This document shows, in pieces, positions 10,839-22,082 of a stretch of DNA of 64,000 nt. The translations under genes and the position numbers were made by a program. Origin of the DNA: Neoscytalidium dimidiatum (lineage: Eukaryota; Ascomycota; Dothideomycetes; Botryosphaeriales; Botryosphaeriaceae); NCBI GenBank assembly GCA_037367355.1, contig CM074698.1:558001-622000 (forward strand), given 5' to 3'. Numbering within the stretch: position 1 is the first letter of the stretch; every line of letters starts with the position of its first letter. The notes below the pieces were generated by a model. It was given only the letters and a program-made list of their open reading frames with translations. It did not search any database and was not told the origin of the DNA.

Positions 10839-12087
10839 CTAATCAAAGCTGCTCTTGAACACAAACCTCGAGTCCTCACTACTCTGGAACGGCACGCCCA
10901 ACTCGAACAGCTTCATCACCACGTTCGAGAAGTCCTTGAAGAACGCATCCTGATCCTTCGCGTACTTCTCGACCCACGGCTTGAACTTCTTGTCCTTCAC
11001 CAGCGCGTAATCCGTCGGCAGCATCATCAAGCTCTTCGTCTTCGCGTCCTCGAGCTGCTTGGGCCCGTCCCACTTCCGCCACTGCCACTTCTCGTCCAGC
11101 AGCAGCTTGAAGTAATCGTTCGTCAACGTCGTCGGGCTGAACGTCCAGGGCCCGTCGTACCCGGAGCGATCGGTGTGGCACCGGCCCAGCGCGTGCGCGC
11201 CCGACAGCGCCACGATCTCGCGGTCGTCGAACCCCATCCGGCCGAAGATGGCGCGCAGGTGGTTCTGGTCCTTGCTGCCGTCCGGCAGGCGGCCGTCGGG
11301 CGTGCAGAACGACACGTCGCGGTCGGCGCGGCCCGGCCGCCACGGCACCTTGGGCCCCTGCATCTCCTGGATGGCGGCCACGCCGCCCAGCGTCCACAGG
11401 TCCGAGTACGAGATCCAGGGGAACTGCTGCTTGATGGGCTCGAGGAAGTCGCGCGCCACCTTCAGGCCCGCGTTGGCGCCGTGGTCGGCCTCTGGCGCGA
11501 AGCGCATCGTCGCGCCGTTGGAGCCGCCGGTGCCGGTTTCCTTGTCGTAACTGCGCGAGAGGCATTGTCACGTCAGTATGGCTGCTCAAGTGGTGGGTTG
11601 CAAGTGCGCTATTTCTTTCTCTCTTTTTTTTTTATTAGGGTGAGAGGGAGAGGGTTCCGACTTACGTTCCGCTGGCGTGCCATGCCAACCTCAGCAAGAC
11701 GGGCCCGTAGCTGCCGTCCTCGTAGTCGTCGTGCTCCTCCAGCGCCTTCGCGATCGCGTCGTACACCTTCTGGTAGTCCTCGTACTTGGGCGAGAAGGGC
11801 TCCTTGGAGGTGACGCCGGCGGCGGCGCCCGAGCTGTACGCATAGTAGCCCGCGCCACCGAGGACAGCGAGGGCGCCGATCCACACGGCCGGGTTGGGAC
11901 CGTTGGACTTGGAGGAGGAAGAGGAGGAGGAGCCGGTCTCAGAGGAATATCCACGGCGGGACTGCTGGCGGAATGCTTGGGTGGGGACGGCGAAGCGGGA
12001 GGAGCGGGCGGCATTCGTCCTGATAGAGGCCGGGGCGGAGCGCAGAAGCGCGTTGCGGGCGATGACGGATCTGGCGGCGGAGGCCAT
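10839..12087 (-). CDS. CCP1: Cytochrome c peroxidase, mitochondrial
   Basis: A class I haem peroxidase of the mitochondrial intermembrane space that reduces hydrogen peroxide with ferrocytochrome c. Minus-strand exons 12087-11666 and 11550-10839 (GTAAGT donor, CAG acceptor) encode 377 aa. Residues 1-50 form an Arg/Ser/Ala-rich presequence, followed by a hydrophobic sorting segment ([20 protein letters not shown]). The distal site is [10 protein letters not shown], near residues 131-140 (Arg-x2-Trp-His). The proximal site is [15 protein letters not shown] with its haem-ligand His, and GPW follows with the Trp that carries the compound I radical in yeast CCP. The C-terminal half contains [14 protein letters not shown] and [13 protein letters not shown], as in the family. 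The intron interrupts the distal motif after Gly-Thr. A CCAAT box at 12410-12414 could bind the HAP complex, by analogy only. Confidence 0.95.
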
Positions 12088-13989
12088 GGCGGATTGAAGT
12101 GTGTGTGGTGTGAGCTCAGGCGATAAGAAGATCGGTGGGCCGGGAGGGAAATGCGCAGAGATAAGAGGCAGTGAAGGGATGGGTATCTATAGCGCAAGGG
12201 CACACGGCAGAAGCAATGAGAGAAGGGAAAACCTCAGGAAACTTTTGGGAGGGAAGGGAAAGGCGGCGGCGAGCGAGCTTATATCTGGAGCTTCGGATTT
12301 GTGAGCAAACAGCAGGAGCTCAGACGGCGGGAACGCGTTTACGACACCCTTCGGCCTTCTCTCGTTGATCGCCCCGTTCCCATTGTGGGTCTCCGGCTTC
12401 ATCTGGGCACCAATCATGGCGGCGACATTAGCACAACGCGCACCGGATGGTGCGATCAGGGCCGATTCCAGCCCTTGCCGGCTTACTCAAGCCCCTCGTT
12501 CCCACGCCCTGCATCTCCCGAGGAAAACCATCGGCGTGGCGGCCACGTCGCGCTAAGTATCGCGAAGTGACAAAAAAAAAGTCGTCGGCGAACAGAACAC
12601 AGTTGCTGGCCGAGAAACGGCTTAGCGTCAGCGTCCGGCCCAGAACGGTTCCAACAGGGCATAGCAGAGCCGCATTACGACAAGCAGCCGTTGCCGTGCA
12701 GCGAAGGGCCGGTTCGACGGCCTGGTTGGTCGGACCGCCGCGCTGGCAGCAGCGAGAAAGAGGGGAAACGGACAGGCTGGCCCGCCACGCTTGCCCGCCA
12801 ATTGCCCAGGCCCGCTCGCCAGAGGAACTCAGCCGACCCGAGGCTCTCAAGAGCGGAAGTTCATCAGCGGTCAAGCTAGGCAAAACAGCCAGCGACCGCC
12901 GCACATGTGCTCGCTGGGACGTTTCGCCTCTTCGCAGCCGGTTCCTGCGTCCGTCGGCGTGGCGTGGCGTGGCGCTGCTAAAGGACGGCGCCGCTTTCCA
13001 CCCTGTGCAACCTGGCCCACGCCGGCATGCTTGTGGTGAACGACTGCTTGAGCACGCTGGTCTGAGACAAAGACCCATGGTAGGCGCGCACGCACTGCCC
13101 AAGTTAATTTTGACGCCCGCCTGGCCGTCGCTCTCCGCGGACCTCCGATGCCGTAAGCAGCTGGCTGGACCATCAGAGCTCCAAAAGCTGCTGCATCAGC
13201 AAAGAGAAAAGAAAAAAAATAAATCTGGCCACCCTTTCCCCCCCTCTCTCCCACCAATTGCACTCCGATCTCGCCGTCCTTTTGTTCTCTCTTCAGTGAC
13301 TCACGGCCGCATGACACGCCCTGGCCAGCCATATCGGCGACCACAGAGTTTCCCCGTCCTGCACCAGCAACTCTGTCGCTCGAGGATCGCGAGACGATTT
13401 CGACGTCGACACCCCGATCGGCCCTTCTCGGGACGGCCAGTTTGCGGAGAAGGCGACAGGGGAGGCACGGTCACCCTGATCTTTCCCGACCCACTTTTGC
13501 GATGGGCGAGAAAGCCAATGGACTCGATTTATTTCATAAGCAACAAGAAGCTGTAACCCGCGTACCCGATTGGTGTGGTGTCGCGTTATGTACGGCATCT
13601 ATAGAAAGCGACGCGACCAACGTCCGACTTCGATACTAAGTAGACACGCTGCATAAGAAAAAACTTTTGTATAATTACTACAGGGCACGTTGCACCTTTT
13701 TTTTTTTTTTTCCCTCCCCAGCGAGTGTCTTTTCCTGGAATCAATAGGTGCCCAGATCTAGCACATGGTTAAACATACGAGCAATCTCACAGAATAAGAA
13801 GAGTGGGAAAAGGCAGTACAAATCTGCTCGAACAATATATTTTCTTCGTAAAAAATTCCATAAATTTTTCCACACGAATACGCCCAAAACCCCCCAATAC
13901 ATCTGTTTTATCTACACGTTTATTCATCCTCTCACCGGGACACCGTTTTTCTGTTCCCTAACCACCACAACCCCAACCACGAAACATAT
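12088..13989. other. Long intergenic region between CCP1 promoter and ACO2 3' end
   Basis: About 1.9 kb. A 369-codon ATG-started plus-strand frame at 12447-13556 is open but matches no family I know, has Arg/Pro/Ser-biased composition, and overlaps a 224-codon minus frame; it is treated as probable chance in GC-rich DNA. A T homopolymer lies at 13699-13711, and AT-rich sequence (13790-13900) precedes the ACO2 3' end. Confidence 0.45.
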
Positions 13990-16638
13990 CTAATCCGACA
14001 GCTCCGCCTGCCTCACAATCTCCTCCTGACTCTCCCTGCCCATCCGCGCGAGCAGATTCAGCGCGCTCCCCGCGAGGATGAAGCCGCACTGATCGCGGCT
14101 CAACGTGTGCCTCGTCGCGATGACCTTCTCCTCGCCGGTCCTCTTCTTTAGCCTGAGCCTGACCTCGCCCTTGCCGCCGGCCTTCAGCACCTCGTACAGG
14201 CCCTCCGTGCTGATCTCGTCGCACGCGTCGATGGCGTCGTAGTCGGCCTCGTTCGCGAACGTCAGCGGCACGACGCCCTGCTTCTTCAGGTTCGTCTCGT
14301 GGATGCGCGCGAAGCTCTTGGCCAGGATGACGCGCCCGCCCAGGTACCGCGGCTGCAGCGCCGCGTGCTCGCGCGCGCTGCCCTCGCCGTAGTTGTGCTC
14401 CGCCACCACGAGCCACTCCAGCCCTTGCTCCTTCCACCGCTTGGCCAGCTCCGGGATGCCGCACGACGAGCCGTCCACGTCGTACGCGACGTTGGTCTCG
14501 CCCGTGGCCGCGTTGACCGCGCCGATGAGCGTGTTCTCCGCGATGTTGGGCAGGTGGCCCTTGTACTTGAGCCACGGTCCTGCCGCGCTGATCGTGTCCG
14601 TCGTGCACTGACCCTTGACCTTGTAAAGCACGCGCAAGCCCGAGAGTTCTGAATCCGGGAATGGCGGGAAGGGCTCTAGGAGAGCTAGGCGGGAGGACTT
14701 GGGGTCGACCTTGACCTCGACGCTGGGGTCGGGCTTGCCGGGGGTGGGGAGGAAGTCGGGGTTGCCGATTTCAAAGCCAGCAGAGGGGAGATCCTGGCCC
14801 TTGGGAGGAACGAACTTGAAGGGAGTACCGGAAGGTGTGGGGATGGTGTCGGTCATGGGGTTGAATGTGGTACTACCAGCGTAGCTCAGAGCGGTAACGA
14901 GCTCAGGGGAGGCGAGGAAATTCATAGTAGCCCTGTTGCCGTCGTTCCTTGCGGGGAAGTTACGGTTGTAGCTGGTGAAGATGGCGTTGGCCTCGCCCTT
15001 CTTGACCTCGTCTGTACGCTTCCATTGTCCTGTATGAGAGTCAGTAAGTATTACAAGGAAGAGCACGGAGATAACAAAAGAGGAAAGGATTATGAAAGAA
15101 AGGAAGCACCATCCTACTCACCTATGCAAGGACCGCAGGCATTAGCCAGGACGATGCCGCCAGCGGATGAGAAGGTATCCAAAGTCTCGTCTCTCTCGAG
15201 AGTTGCCCTGATCTGCTCACTACCGGGAGTGATGAAGAAGTTTGCCTTTGGCTTCAAACCAGCAGCCTTGGCCTGCTTCACCAGTTCCTCTGATTTCGTC
15301 ATATCCTGGTAGCTCGAGTTGGTACAGCTACCGATCAGACCAGCGCCGAAAGTCTTGGGCCAGCCCTTCTCCTCCACGGTCTCCTTGAACTTGCTGAGGG
15401 GGGTGGAGAGGTCCGGGGTAAAAGGCCCATTAATGTGAGGCTCCAGCTCCGAGAGGTTGATGGTAATAATCTGGTCGTACTGAGCACCAGAGTCTGCACG
15501 GAGGAGGTTCTGCTGCTCGGGCGAAGAGGCGATGGTGCTGGCCGCATTGGCAATCGATTCGCGGTAGGTAGCACCGAGGTAGGGAACGTGTCCAGAGGAG
15601 AAGGGGAACAAGGAGGTAGTAGCGCCAACTTCGGCACCCATGTTGCAGATGGTAGCCATACCAGTGCAGCTGAGGGTCTCAACACCGGGTCCGAAGTACT
15701 CAATGATAAAGCCAGTGCCGCCACGCACGGTAAGCCTGCCGGCAAGGTTCAGAATAACATCCTTGGGGCTAGCCCAACCGCTGAGCTCTCCCTCCAGCTT
15801 GACACCCAGAATCTTAGGGGCCTTCAGCTCCCACGGCGCATCCACAAGCGCGTCCACAGCATCCGCACCACCAACGCCGATAGCAATTGCACCGAGACCA
15901 CCAGCATTAGGCGTGTGGCTGTCCGTCCCCAGCATCATCAGACCCGGCGCGCTGTAGTTCTCCAAGACGGTCTGGTGGATGATGCCCGCGCCCGGGGGCC
16001 AGAACTCGATACCGTACTTCTTCGCCGCGCTCTCCAGGAAGTCAAAGACCTCCTTGTTGCCCTGGATGGACCGCGGCAAATCCGTGTCCGCGCCCTTCTC
16101 GCCAACGATCATGTGGTCGCAGTGGATGCTCGCCGGCACGGCCGTGGTCGGCAGACCGCACGACATGAACTGCAGCAGGGCCATCTGGGCAGAAGCATCC
16201 TGCATAGCAACCCGATCGGGCTTGAGCTTGAGGTTCGCAGCGCCCCGAATGTCCCTTCCATCGTTCGTTCTGGTCAACAGGGACTCCTCGGGGTTGTCAA
16301 GGTGGGAGTAGAGGATCTTCTCGGCGAGGGTGAGCTTGCGTGCGGTACCGAGAACATTGCGGACTTCGGAGAGTTTCTTGAGCAGCTTCGGGTAGGGAGG
16401 AGTGCGAGAAGCGACGTCGAAGTTTGGCGGCGGCGTAGGAGACTGGGTGGTAGCCAGGTGCCGTCTGCTTTGCACCAGAGGACGAAGTGGCGTGCTGGCC
16501 GATGACTGGTGAGGCGTCAGAAGCGCTCGTAGTGGGCGACGGTCAAAGGCGTAGATTGAGGGTCAAATTTACCTTGGCTTGGGCGATGCGGGCAGCCCTG
16601 AGGGCTTGCGCCCGCAGAGTAATTGCCTGGCCTGCCAT
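13990..16638 (-). CDS. ACO2: Aconitase family protein, Aco2-type (putative mitochondrial homocitrate dehydratase)
   Basis: A [4Fe-4S] hydro-lyase. Minus-strand exons 16638-16573, 16505-15122 and 15029-13990 (phases 0 and 1) give 829 aa. The N-terminus [20 protein letters not shown] is an amphipathic mitochondrial presequence. Cluster cysteines are seen in [10 protein letters not shown] (about residue 410) and [10 protein letters not shown] (about 483, across intron 2). The swivel domain carries [11 protein letters not shown] and [20 protein letters not shown]. Details such as [20 protein letters not shown] and [20 protein letters not shown] resemble yeast Aco2 and Aspergillus AcoB more than the main TCA enzyme. 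Yeast Aco2 dehydrates homocitrate in lysine biosynthesis. Assignment to the Aco2 clade is from remembered patterns; the aconitase family itself is certain. Confidence 0.88.
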
Positions 16639-16921
16639 TGGGAGCTGGAGGGGCGAGCAGTAGAGTGGGCGATGGCGGCCAAAAATTCACGATGAGCGAG
16701 CGAAAGCGGAGGCGGAACGACAAATTGCGACGGCGCCATTGGCAGATCCACCCCCGGCCCGGAATCCGGGGCACAGAGGCGCACACGCGACAGCACAGTA
16801 CACGCTCTCGCAGCGCAAGGGTATCAATTGGCATCTCTATGTTGAATTGCCATCTCTTCTCGTCTCGTCTTAAGGCTCATAATACACGACAAAACACTCT
16901 TTTCTCTTCTCCAACCGCCAT

Positions 16922-19002
16922 CTAAGAAGTGTGCACATCCGCCTTCCCCATGGCCTCAGTAACTTTCTCAATGGCTGGGTCTGCCTCCTGCTTCTTCTCC
17001 GCTGCCTCTACGCCGCCTGCCGCAGCAGCAGCCTTCTTCGCAGCCTTTTTGGCTTTGTCCTTCTCCTTCTGTGCCTTCTTCGCAGCCCTCTTCTCAGCCT
17101 CAAGTTGCTTAGCTTTCCTGGCTTCCTCGCCACCATATGCCTCTCGCCACTCCTGCTCCTTCTCGGGCTTGATCTGGCTGAAGAGATACGCGGCCTTGCC
17201 GATCTTGTGACCAGGCTTGATGGCGCCATTAGTCCAGTGTTCAGGGATATGAGGAACGGCCTCGACGTTCAGCTGCTGGAAAATGCCAGCAATAGGCTCG
17301 CCCTTATCGGTGACACCACCGCGTGCCGTGGCAGGCATGTACGGCTCTACAAGACTAGCAAGAAGATGGATGTGGTTCAAGGCTACACCAACGACGGCGG
17401 CACACCTCTCGGGCTCCTCTGAGAATAGTCTGTTGTCCAGCTTGTTGTCCTGCAGCAGTTTGTTTCCAAGGGCCGAGACGTGCAGCACCGTAGCAAGACC
17501 AGCCTTGAGCTTGACATTCTCGAGGTGATTCGTATACGTCTTGAGAAGCTCGTTCACAGCCTCCTCATGCTTCTTGAGGTATTCGTCCTCATCCTTGTAC
17601 TTGGTATAGTCAGGAACAACTGCAAGGTAAATGTCAACTCTATGTTCTTCCAAACAGCGTAAACGGATAACTTACCAGAGTCGTACTTTGCAGCGACGAA
17701 CTTGATGACACGGTTCACAAAGTTGCCAAGGTTCTTCAGCAAGTCGTTGTTATTTGCGTCGATGAAATCCTTCCACTTGAACTCAGAATCGCTAGTCTCA
17801 GGCCGTCTTGAGAGCAGGTAATATCTCCAAACATCGGACGGAATGCCAGTATCCTTGGCATTGTTACCGAAGACACCAACGCCCTTGGACTTGGAGAATT
17901 TGGTATCCTCGTAGTTCAGGTACTCAGTGGTAGACAAGTGGTGGATCTTCGTCCACTTATCGCCAGTACCAAGCTGCGAACCGGGGAAAATGATTGTGTG
18001 GAACTGGACGTTATCCTTGCCCATGAACTGGAAGAGCTGGACATTCTCCGGGTTTCTCCACCACTTCTCCCACTCGTCGGTGTAGGTGGCAGTGATGGAG
18101 ACGTAGCCGATACATGCGTCAAACCACACGTACATGACCTTATCTTCGTAGCCGGGTAGAGGCACGGCAGTACCCCATTTCAGGTCACGAGTAATGCCAC
18201 GAGGCTTCAGGCCCTTATCAATCCACGACTGGGTGATCTGAATGCAGTTGGACGACCACTTGCCGTTGGTGCTTGCTTCCTTGAACCACTCAACGATTTG
18301 ATCCTTAAGGGCATCGAGTCGGATGTAGACATGCTTTGTCTCGCGCTTCACCGGAGGAGCACCGTCAAGTTTGCAGCGAGGGTTGATAAGCCAGCCAGTG
18401 GCCTTGGCCTCGCCGACCGGTTCGGCCTCTCCAGAGTCGGTCGGTGCCTTTGCCTCAGGCTCGGGCTCGAGAGGGTCAAGAAGGTTGCCACACTTGTCAC
18501 ACTGGTCGCCGCGAGCGCCCGGGTCGCCGCAAATGCTGCATTCGCCCTCCACGAAGCGGTCGGCCAAGAAAGAGCCGTGCTTCTCGCAGTAAGGTTGCAC
18601 CGTAGTCTTCTCCTCCAGGTATCCGTTCTTGTAGAGCTTCAGGAAAATGTCTTGTGCGATATCGGTCTGCTGTTGAGTAGGCGTACGGCCGAACTTGTCA
18701 AAGCCGATGTTGAACCACTTGTAAACGTCGGCGTGGATTTTGTGGTACTTGTCGCACAGCTCTTGCGGGGTAAGGCCTTCATCAATGGCCTTGGTCTCGG
18801 TAGCTGTACCATACTCGTCGGAACCGCAAATGTAGAGGGTTGGGTAGCCGCGTGCCTTGCAATAGCGGGAGAATACGTCGGCGGAGAGGACGGAGCCAAT
18901 GATGTTGCCCAGGTGGGGAATATTGTTGACGTAGGGCAGGGCACTGGTAATCAGGATATTCCGCTTGCCCTCCTGGGGTAAAATGGGCTGAGACGCGGCC
19001 AT
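16922..19002 (-). CDS. MES1: Methionyl-tRNA synthetase, cytoplasmic
   Basis: Charges tRNA-Met for cytosolic translation. Minus-strand exons 19002-17676 and 17619-16922 (GTAAGT donor, CAG acceptor, phase 1) give 674 aa. Class I signatures are present: the HIGH equivalent HLGN in [16 protein letters not shown] (about residue 30) and KMSKS as KFSKS (about 369). The connective insert has a zinc knuckle ([15 protein letters not shown]) and then a Pro/Glu/Ala-rich loop. The anticodon-binding domain begins after [20 protein letters not shown]. The C-terminus is a Lys/Ala-rich helix ([20 protein letters not shown]) and there is no EMAPII tRNA-binding domain. No targeting presequence is seen, so it is cytosolic; in yeast the partner is Arc1. 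ACO2 starts 284 bp beyond its stop on the same strand, so the genes are tandem rather than co-transcribed. Confidence 0.95.
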
Positions 19003-19929
19003 GGTGGAGGACGCCGTTCGTGAAGTGGATTGTGAAGATGGATCAAAAAGTCGCCGACGGGCTTGAGAGTTGACTCAAAGCTCCCCGCGGCTCTGACGCG
19101 CCCTACGCCCCGCACTAATCCCGAATCGTGCTAGCAAGTCAAGCGCGTATCTTCCGATCTCCGCTGTTTGCCTTTCGACTGTCTTCAATGATATGATGAA
19201 AAGCTCAAGGAAACTTGCAACATCAAAGACACGTCAATGAGTGAGGTAGATGGCTGCCTACTGCTAGAATTATCTCTCAATCTTGATGACTCCCCACCTA
19301 CGTGTTAATTATTGTACCTACTTTTACAAAGCCTTCGAAAGCGCCCTCACGTGCTCTCATATATTTCGTCTTAAAGCAGTTTCAAGGCCTCATTAACCAT
19401 TGGCAGGAGCCAATTCGACTTGAGAAAAGAAAAAAAAAAAAAAGGCATTGCATGTTTTGTGCATGATAAAGGAGTTCCTCAGCAGTTGTGACTGAATGAA
19501 AATTTAGTGGAGCCAAAAGAGCACCTTGCAACTGCTAAGCGATTTAAGACAAAGCGAGGAGTAGTCCTCCAATCACAGACGCAGAATTGCTGCAGTTAGC
19601 TGAGCATGTGGAGGATGAGGCAGGCCAGTCAATAGCAGAGGAACACATGCTATATCTACTGGAAGCGTGGCCCCTTTTCTACACTGCAGGCAAAGTAGGA
19701 TAGATTAATGTAGTTCTCTCTATTGCCATTGTTTTATGAATGCGTTGACTCCCTCAAGTATAGGATAATGATCTCTCTTCCGCATACCGACCGTCTTCAA
19801 TCTTGACGATGCCATTCAGTGAATCCCGCCGAACTCATGCGGTTACGACCATACTATGACCGGATGAAACCCGGTTCCCTTTGAGATCACATGCCTACCA
19901 CACAATTCGTCCCCTATACATGATATGAA
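19003..19929. other. Intergenic: MES1 promoter and 3' end of the EP-repeat gene
   Basis: No gene seen. The region is more AT-rich than coding sequence and has an A run at 19430-19442. It should contain the MES1 promoter. Confidence 0.55.
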
Positions 19930-20990
19930 TCAAACAGGAATAGTAGGAAAGGCTACACTCAACGCTTCGCAGAAGGCGGCCAGACTAGGTAGACCAGCAG
20001 CAAAGAATCCCACCAAGACACCAAGTCCATAGGCGAATGGTCGGCCAGTATGCATGATGCGACGAGCCAGCCAGATTGCATTGTTGGTGTAGTTCTTGAT
20101 GATCATACCAATCAAGAGGAAAGTGCTAGCCCACATATACCTACGAAGAGTCAATAAGCGGTTCATGACCGTAAGCGTGGATTTGGATATAGCGCAATAC
20201 TTACCTTGCGCCATGGAGAGCAGTCCATCCGATCAATCCCACATGTACTGCGCGAAAGGCCAACAACAAACAACCCTCAGAGATCACCGCTGGATAGAAC
20301 TGCCGAACTCCCATGATGAATCCACAGTAGAAGGAAGCTATCCAGCTATCTTTTTGAGGACTGTCGCAGGCAGGGATCTGTTGGGTTTCTTCAATCTGGT
20401 CGATCTGATCTGTCTCATTGTCGGATTCCGTTCCGGACTCTGTGGCAACCCCAACAGTGGCCTTCGCCGTGGGATCCGTTGTGACTTCCATGGCGGTCTC
20501 CACAGGCGTCTCCATGATTATCTCCTTGCTAGTCCGTGTGATGGTCTCTGCGTTAGGCTCTGTGATAATCCCAGATATGGGCTCCCCCACAGGCTCCTCC
20601 ATCGGCTCCACGACAGGGTCCGCGATGGGCTCCACGATGGGCTCCATGGTATGTTCCGCGGCATGTTCCGTGATAGTTGCCGTTGAGGGCGGTGCAGCTA
20701 AGTTCGAGATGATCTCGTTCATAATAGCCAATCCGTGATCATAGGTCAATCCCGTGAGTGGGTTGATGGCCGATCCTGGCGGGGGTTGTGTGGCAGGAAC
20801 CTCGGCCTGGCCGGCTCCAAGGACGTCGGTGAACGTCAGAAATCTCACAAGGGTATCGTCGCGCCCTATCAAAAACGTAAGAATGCAGTTCGATTAACCC
20901 AATTTAGAGGTTTAACTCACAGAAGAGTTGCCACATCGGCGGAAGATTGTCTTGCAAGGTCGCATGATATACCTCGATCGGAGAAGCCAT
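19930..20990 (-). CDS. Unknown probable membrane protein with Glu-Pro repeats
   Basis: I do not recognise the family. Minus-strand exons 20990-20921, 20865-20205 and 20140-19930 join in frame (donors GTGAGT and GTAAGT; acceptors TAG) to give 313 aa. It starts MASPIEVYHATLQDNLPPMW. The middle (about residues 70-120) has imperfect short repeats of the type M/V-E-P-I/V (MEPIVEPIADPVVEPMEEPV), then an acidic Asn/Asp/Glu stretch. The last 120 residues contain several hydrophobic segments (ISEGCLLLAFRAVHVGLIGW, MWASTFLLIGMIIK, AYGLGVLVGFFAAGLPSLAA), suggesting three or four membrane helices. No signal peptide is seen. Consistent splice phases over three exons argue that it is real. Location and function are unknown. 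Confidence 0.62.
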
Positions 20991-22082
20991 ATTTTCGTAC
21001 GAGGCTGGGTAATGGACAGAAAACAGTGAGAGCATACACGAGTGAGTTGACGTGGCAATGTTCAGTGCAGATGGATGGGAGAAGTTTGAAGAGGTCAGTC
21101 TGTTAGCGCTGGCGCAGAAGGAAAGTACGCCTTCCGCAATCGCTGCTGCTGTGCTTGCCTTATCCGAAGGCATCTTTGGGCACGAGCGAGTTGTGAAATC
21201 ACGCCACCCATCTATGCAAATTGTTCACCTCTGAGCACGCTTTCCGAAATGCTTTCAATTGCATGGTAGTATAGACTGCCATGGATTTTCTCTGGCGACA
21301 CCTCTTCTTCCCTTGCCAGTGTGTGCTTCCATGTTTTGACGCTACCTCAGCCTGTTCCGTCAGCACTCATGCAATTGTCAAGTCAGTAGTAACCTATTTG
21401 CAACAGAGTAATAGGACCCGTATTCAATTGACCAAGACCAACTCCGTAGATGGCTATAAATTGCTATGCGATCCCGATGATATGACCCTTTCAAGTGCGA
21501 ATAAGCAAGTCTAGGGTATACGATTACGCTGCTACGTTATTTTGCGATGCTCTTGAAGACGAACAGAACTACCTCTTCCAAGTGTATAGCCAAGATCAAA
21601 ATCTCCTTGCAGTAGTTGCACTTCCGGCCGAACTCAGCTGTCATAAACAAAAAATATATATATATATATACTGCAGCGCCCAATTACCTTGATTGTTAAA
21701 GTAGCAAGAGTGGTGCTAATTGCCTGCATAGTTAGAAAGATGGTGGTTAGAAACTAGACTATAATTAGCGAGTTAAGCCCTCCGTCCATTGCCAGTGGTG
21801 TCACAAACCAACACTGCCATGATCGTTCGCGAATATGGTACGCTCCCACACCTCCCTATATGGGGCGGGTTTCCGACGGTAACCAGCCGCCTTCTTCTTA
21901 TATGAGCCGCTTCCTCTCCTACACTTCTGCCAGATGAGCAATAGTAGAGCACACGTTTACTCCTGAAGAATATTCGCACGGTATTATTTCTTATCAATCA
22001 GTGGGCCTACCAACCATTTGAATCTGTCCACAATACAATCTTTCGAGTGTATCAAATACGGATACCCTACACGCCACCCCGA
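20991..22082. other. Intergenic: EP-repeat gene promoter and RecQ gene 3' end
   Basis: AT-richer sequence with a TA microsatellite at 21654-21670. Small plus-strand frames at 21052-21234 and 21281-21692 show no recognisable features. No RNA gene recognised. Confidence 0.5.
21654..21670. repeat. TA dinucleotide run
   Basis: About eight TA units in AT-rich intergenic DNA. Confidence 0.85.

Noticed and set aside
15435..16505. 356-codon plus-strand open frame
   Set aside because: Entirely antisense to ACO2 coding exons; it mirrors the codon structure of the aconitase and has no family features.
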